A stretch of 64,000 nucleotides of DNA from an uncultured Bacteroidota bacterium (GTDB taxonomy: Bacteria; Bacteroidota; Bacteroidia; Chitinophagales; Chitinophagaceae): NCBI GenBank assembly GCA_903906365.1, contig CAIVKC010000043.1:62001-126000 (forward strand), in the 5' to 3' direction. Positions 63,038-64,000 of this stretch are shown in pieces (within the stretch, counting starts at the first letter, position 1; every line of letters starts with the position of its first letter). The notes beneath the pieces are model-generated. The model saw only the letters and a program-made list of their open reading frames with translations. It was not told the origin of the DNA and made no database searches. The translations under genes and the position numbers were made by a program.

Positions 63038-64000
63038 ATGAGCAAATACGGCCTTATTGCTTTTTGCCTGCTGGTCCTGGCTTTGCCAGCCGTCATGGCA
63101 CAAAAGAAAAAACAGCCTCCTGCGTTGCCTGAAACAAAGGCAACCGTATGGACCCGGGAAAAAGCCAATACCTGGTATGGAGAACACCCCTGGCTGACCG
63201 GGGCTGATTATATTCCCCATACGGCCATCAACCAGCTGGAAATGTGGCAGGCTACCACCTTTGATCCCCAGACCATTGACCGGGAACTGGGCTGGGCCCA
63301 GGATATTGGATTCAATACATTGCGTGTTTTCCTGCACAGTTTGGCCTGGAAACAGGACCCGGAAGGATTCAAAAAACGCATGGACCAGTTTTTGGCCATA
63401 GCAGACCGACACCATATCCAGCCATTACTGGTATTTTTCGATGATTGCTGGAATGAGAGCGCCGCGCCTGGAAAACAGCCAGAACCCAAAGCCGGCAAAC
63501 ATAATTCCGGATGGCTGCAGGATCCTGGTATCAGGCTTTACAAGGACACCGGGGATTTAGCCGTATGGGCCGAACTGGAAAAATATGTCAAGGATGTGCT
63601 CACTTATTTTGCGCACGATAAGCGTATTTTACTCTGGGATTTGTACAATGAGCCGGGAAAAGGTCCTGATGGCAGCCTCAGCCTTCCTTTGGTCCGCAGG
63701 GTTTTTCAATGGGCGCGGGATATTAACCCCGACCAGCCTTTAACGGCGGGCATAAACAACTGGGATATGGAGGCCCTCAATACCTTTCAACTGAATAATT
63801 CCGATATCATTACCTACCATGATTATGAGAGCCCGGAATGGCATAAACTGGTTATTCAGCTGCTGAAAGCCTATGGAAGGCCCCTGATCTGCACCGAATA
63901 CATGGCCAGGCCCAGGAACAGCCGATTTTCCAATATCCTTCCCTTGTTAAAGGCCGAGCATGTGGGCGCCATCAACTGGGGCTTTGTTTCAGGAAAGACA
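63038..64000 (+). CDS. GH5-like glycoside hydrolase, cut by the window end
   Basis: The frame is open from ATG 63038 to the last base (321 codons seen; the end is missing). A signal peptide (about residues 1-21, ending PAVMAQ) precedes a TIM-barrel glycosidase of the GH5/clan-A type. The likely acid is E205 in LLWDLYNEPG and the likely nucleophile is E287 in LICTEYMAR. VFFDDCWNES near residue 132 is also typical of a Bacteroidota group often called cellulase family or 1,4-beta-xylanase. The substrate is open. LacI site 5 lies just upstream. Confidence 0.88.
   Translation, partial: MSKYGLIAFCLLVLALPAVMAQKKKQPPALPETKATVWTREKANTWYGEHPWLTGADYIPHTAINQLEMWQATTFDPQTIDRELGWAQDIGFNTLRVFLHSLAWKQDPEGFKKRMDQFLAIADRHHIQPLLVFFDDCWNESAAPGKQPEPKAGKHNSGWLQDPGIRLYKDTGDLAVWAELEKYVKDVLTYFAHDKRILLWDLYNEPGKGPDGSLSLPLVRRVFQWARDINPDQPLTAGINNWDMEALNTFQLNNSDIITYHDYESPEWHKLVIQLLKAYGRPLICTEYMARPRNSRFSNILPLLKAEHVGAINWGFVSGKT

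Noticed and set aside
1-64000. CRISPR array, transposase, integrase or prophage genes
   Set aside because: No regularly spaced repeats and no mobile-element protein were seen on either strand, so no element is claimed even though gene order is rearranged.

Overview
The window is a chromosomal segment of a Bacteroidota bacterium, most likely of the Chitinophagaceae or a close relative. The reasons are a SusC/SusD pair, promoters of the Bacteroidota type (TTTG, 19 bases, TAnnTTTG) before rplK and rpoB, few Shine-Dalgarno sequences, a KKAAPKKA-type histone H1-like protein, and roughly 50% GC. The genus cannot be fixed from sequence alone.

Region 1 (1-12.5 kb) is the information-processing block: tRNA-Trp, secE, nusG, then rplK-rplA-rplJ-rplL-rpoB. 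It is rearranged in two ways. After nusG lies a perfect 38-bp palindromic terminator, and then a 3.4-kb insert with a GT14-like glycosyltransferase, an FdtA/WxcM-type sugar isomerase, a DegT-type sugar aminotransferase and the histone-like gene. rplK therefore starts a new transcription unit with its own promoter. At the other end rpoB closes with a terminator and is followed by rmuC, not rpoC; no rpoC occurs anywhere in the window.

Region 2 (12.6-20 kb) is housekeeping: a 58-residue membrane protein, ahcY with a divergent Lrp/AsnC regulator, a small conserved protein, a GNAT acetyltransferase, a Nudix hydrolase, dapF, a nucleoside phosphorylase, tRNA-Cys and a DUF3500 protein.

Region 3 (20.5-64 kb) is a large glycan-use island. 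Minus-strand genes give a Tat-exported GH109-like glycosidase followed by three genes of the type common in Planctomycetes (DUF1549/DUF1553 with cytochrome c, DUF1501, and DUF2231 with cytochrome c and leucine-rich repeats). A LacI regulator follows, then a Tat-exported flavin amine oxidase paired with a cytochrome c. On the plus strand come SusC, SusD, an FG-GAP/ASPIC-UnbV lipoprotein, a beta-propeller glycosidase and an MGH1-like glycosidase. A six-gene minus-strand operon (PVC-type cytochrome lipoprotein, DUF4432, mannose-isomerase-like cupin, TIM-barrel isomerase, Gfo/Idh/MocA oxidoreductase, DUF1080) looks like a keto-sugar or 3-keto-glycoside pathway. Plus-strand GH92, GH31, an HGSNAT-like acyltransferase, a second PVC-type cytochrome lipoprotein and a GH5-like enzyme (cut by the window end) complete it.

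Five near-identical 12-base LacI-type palindromes (consensus RCAAWCGWTTGN) sit only in intergenic regions: before the GH109 operon, twice between the amine oxidase and SusC, between the PVC cytochrome operon and GH92, and before the GH5-like gene. They suggest that the island is one regulon controlled by the LacI protein encoded in it. The model drawn from this is glycan capture by SusCD, trimming by exported glycosidases, and oxidation by periplasmic heme-c proteins and keto-sugar enzymes. The substrate is not known.
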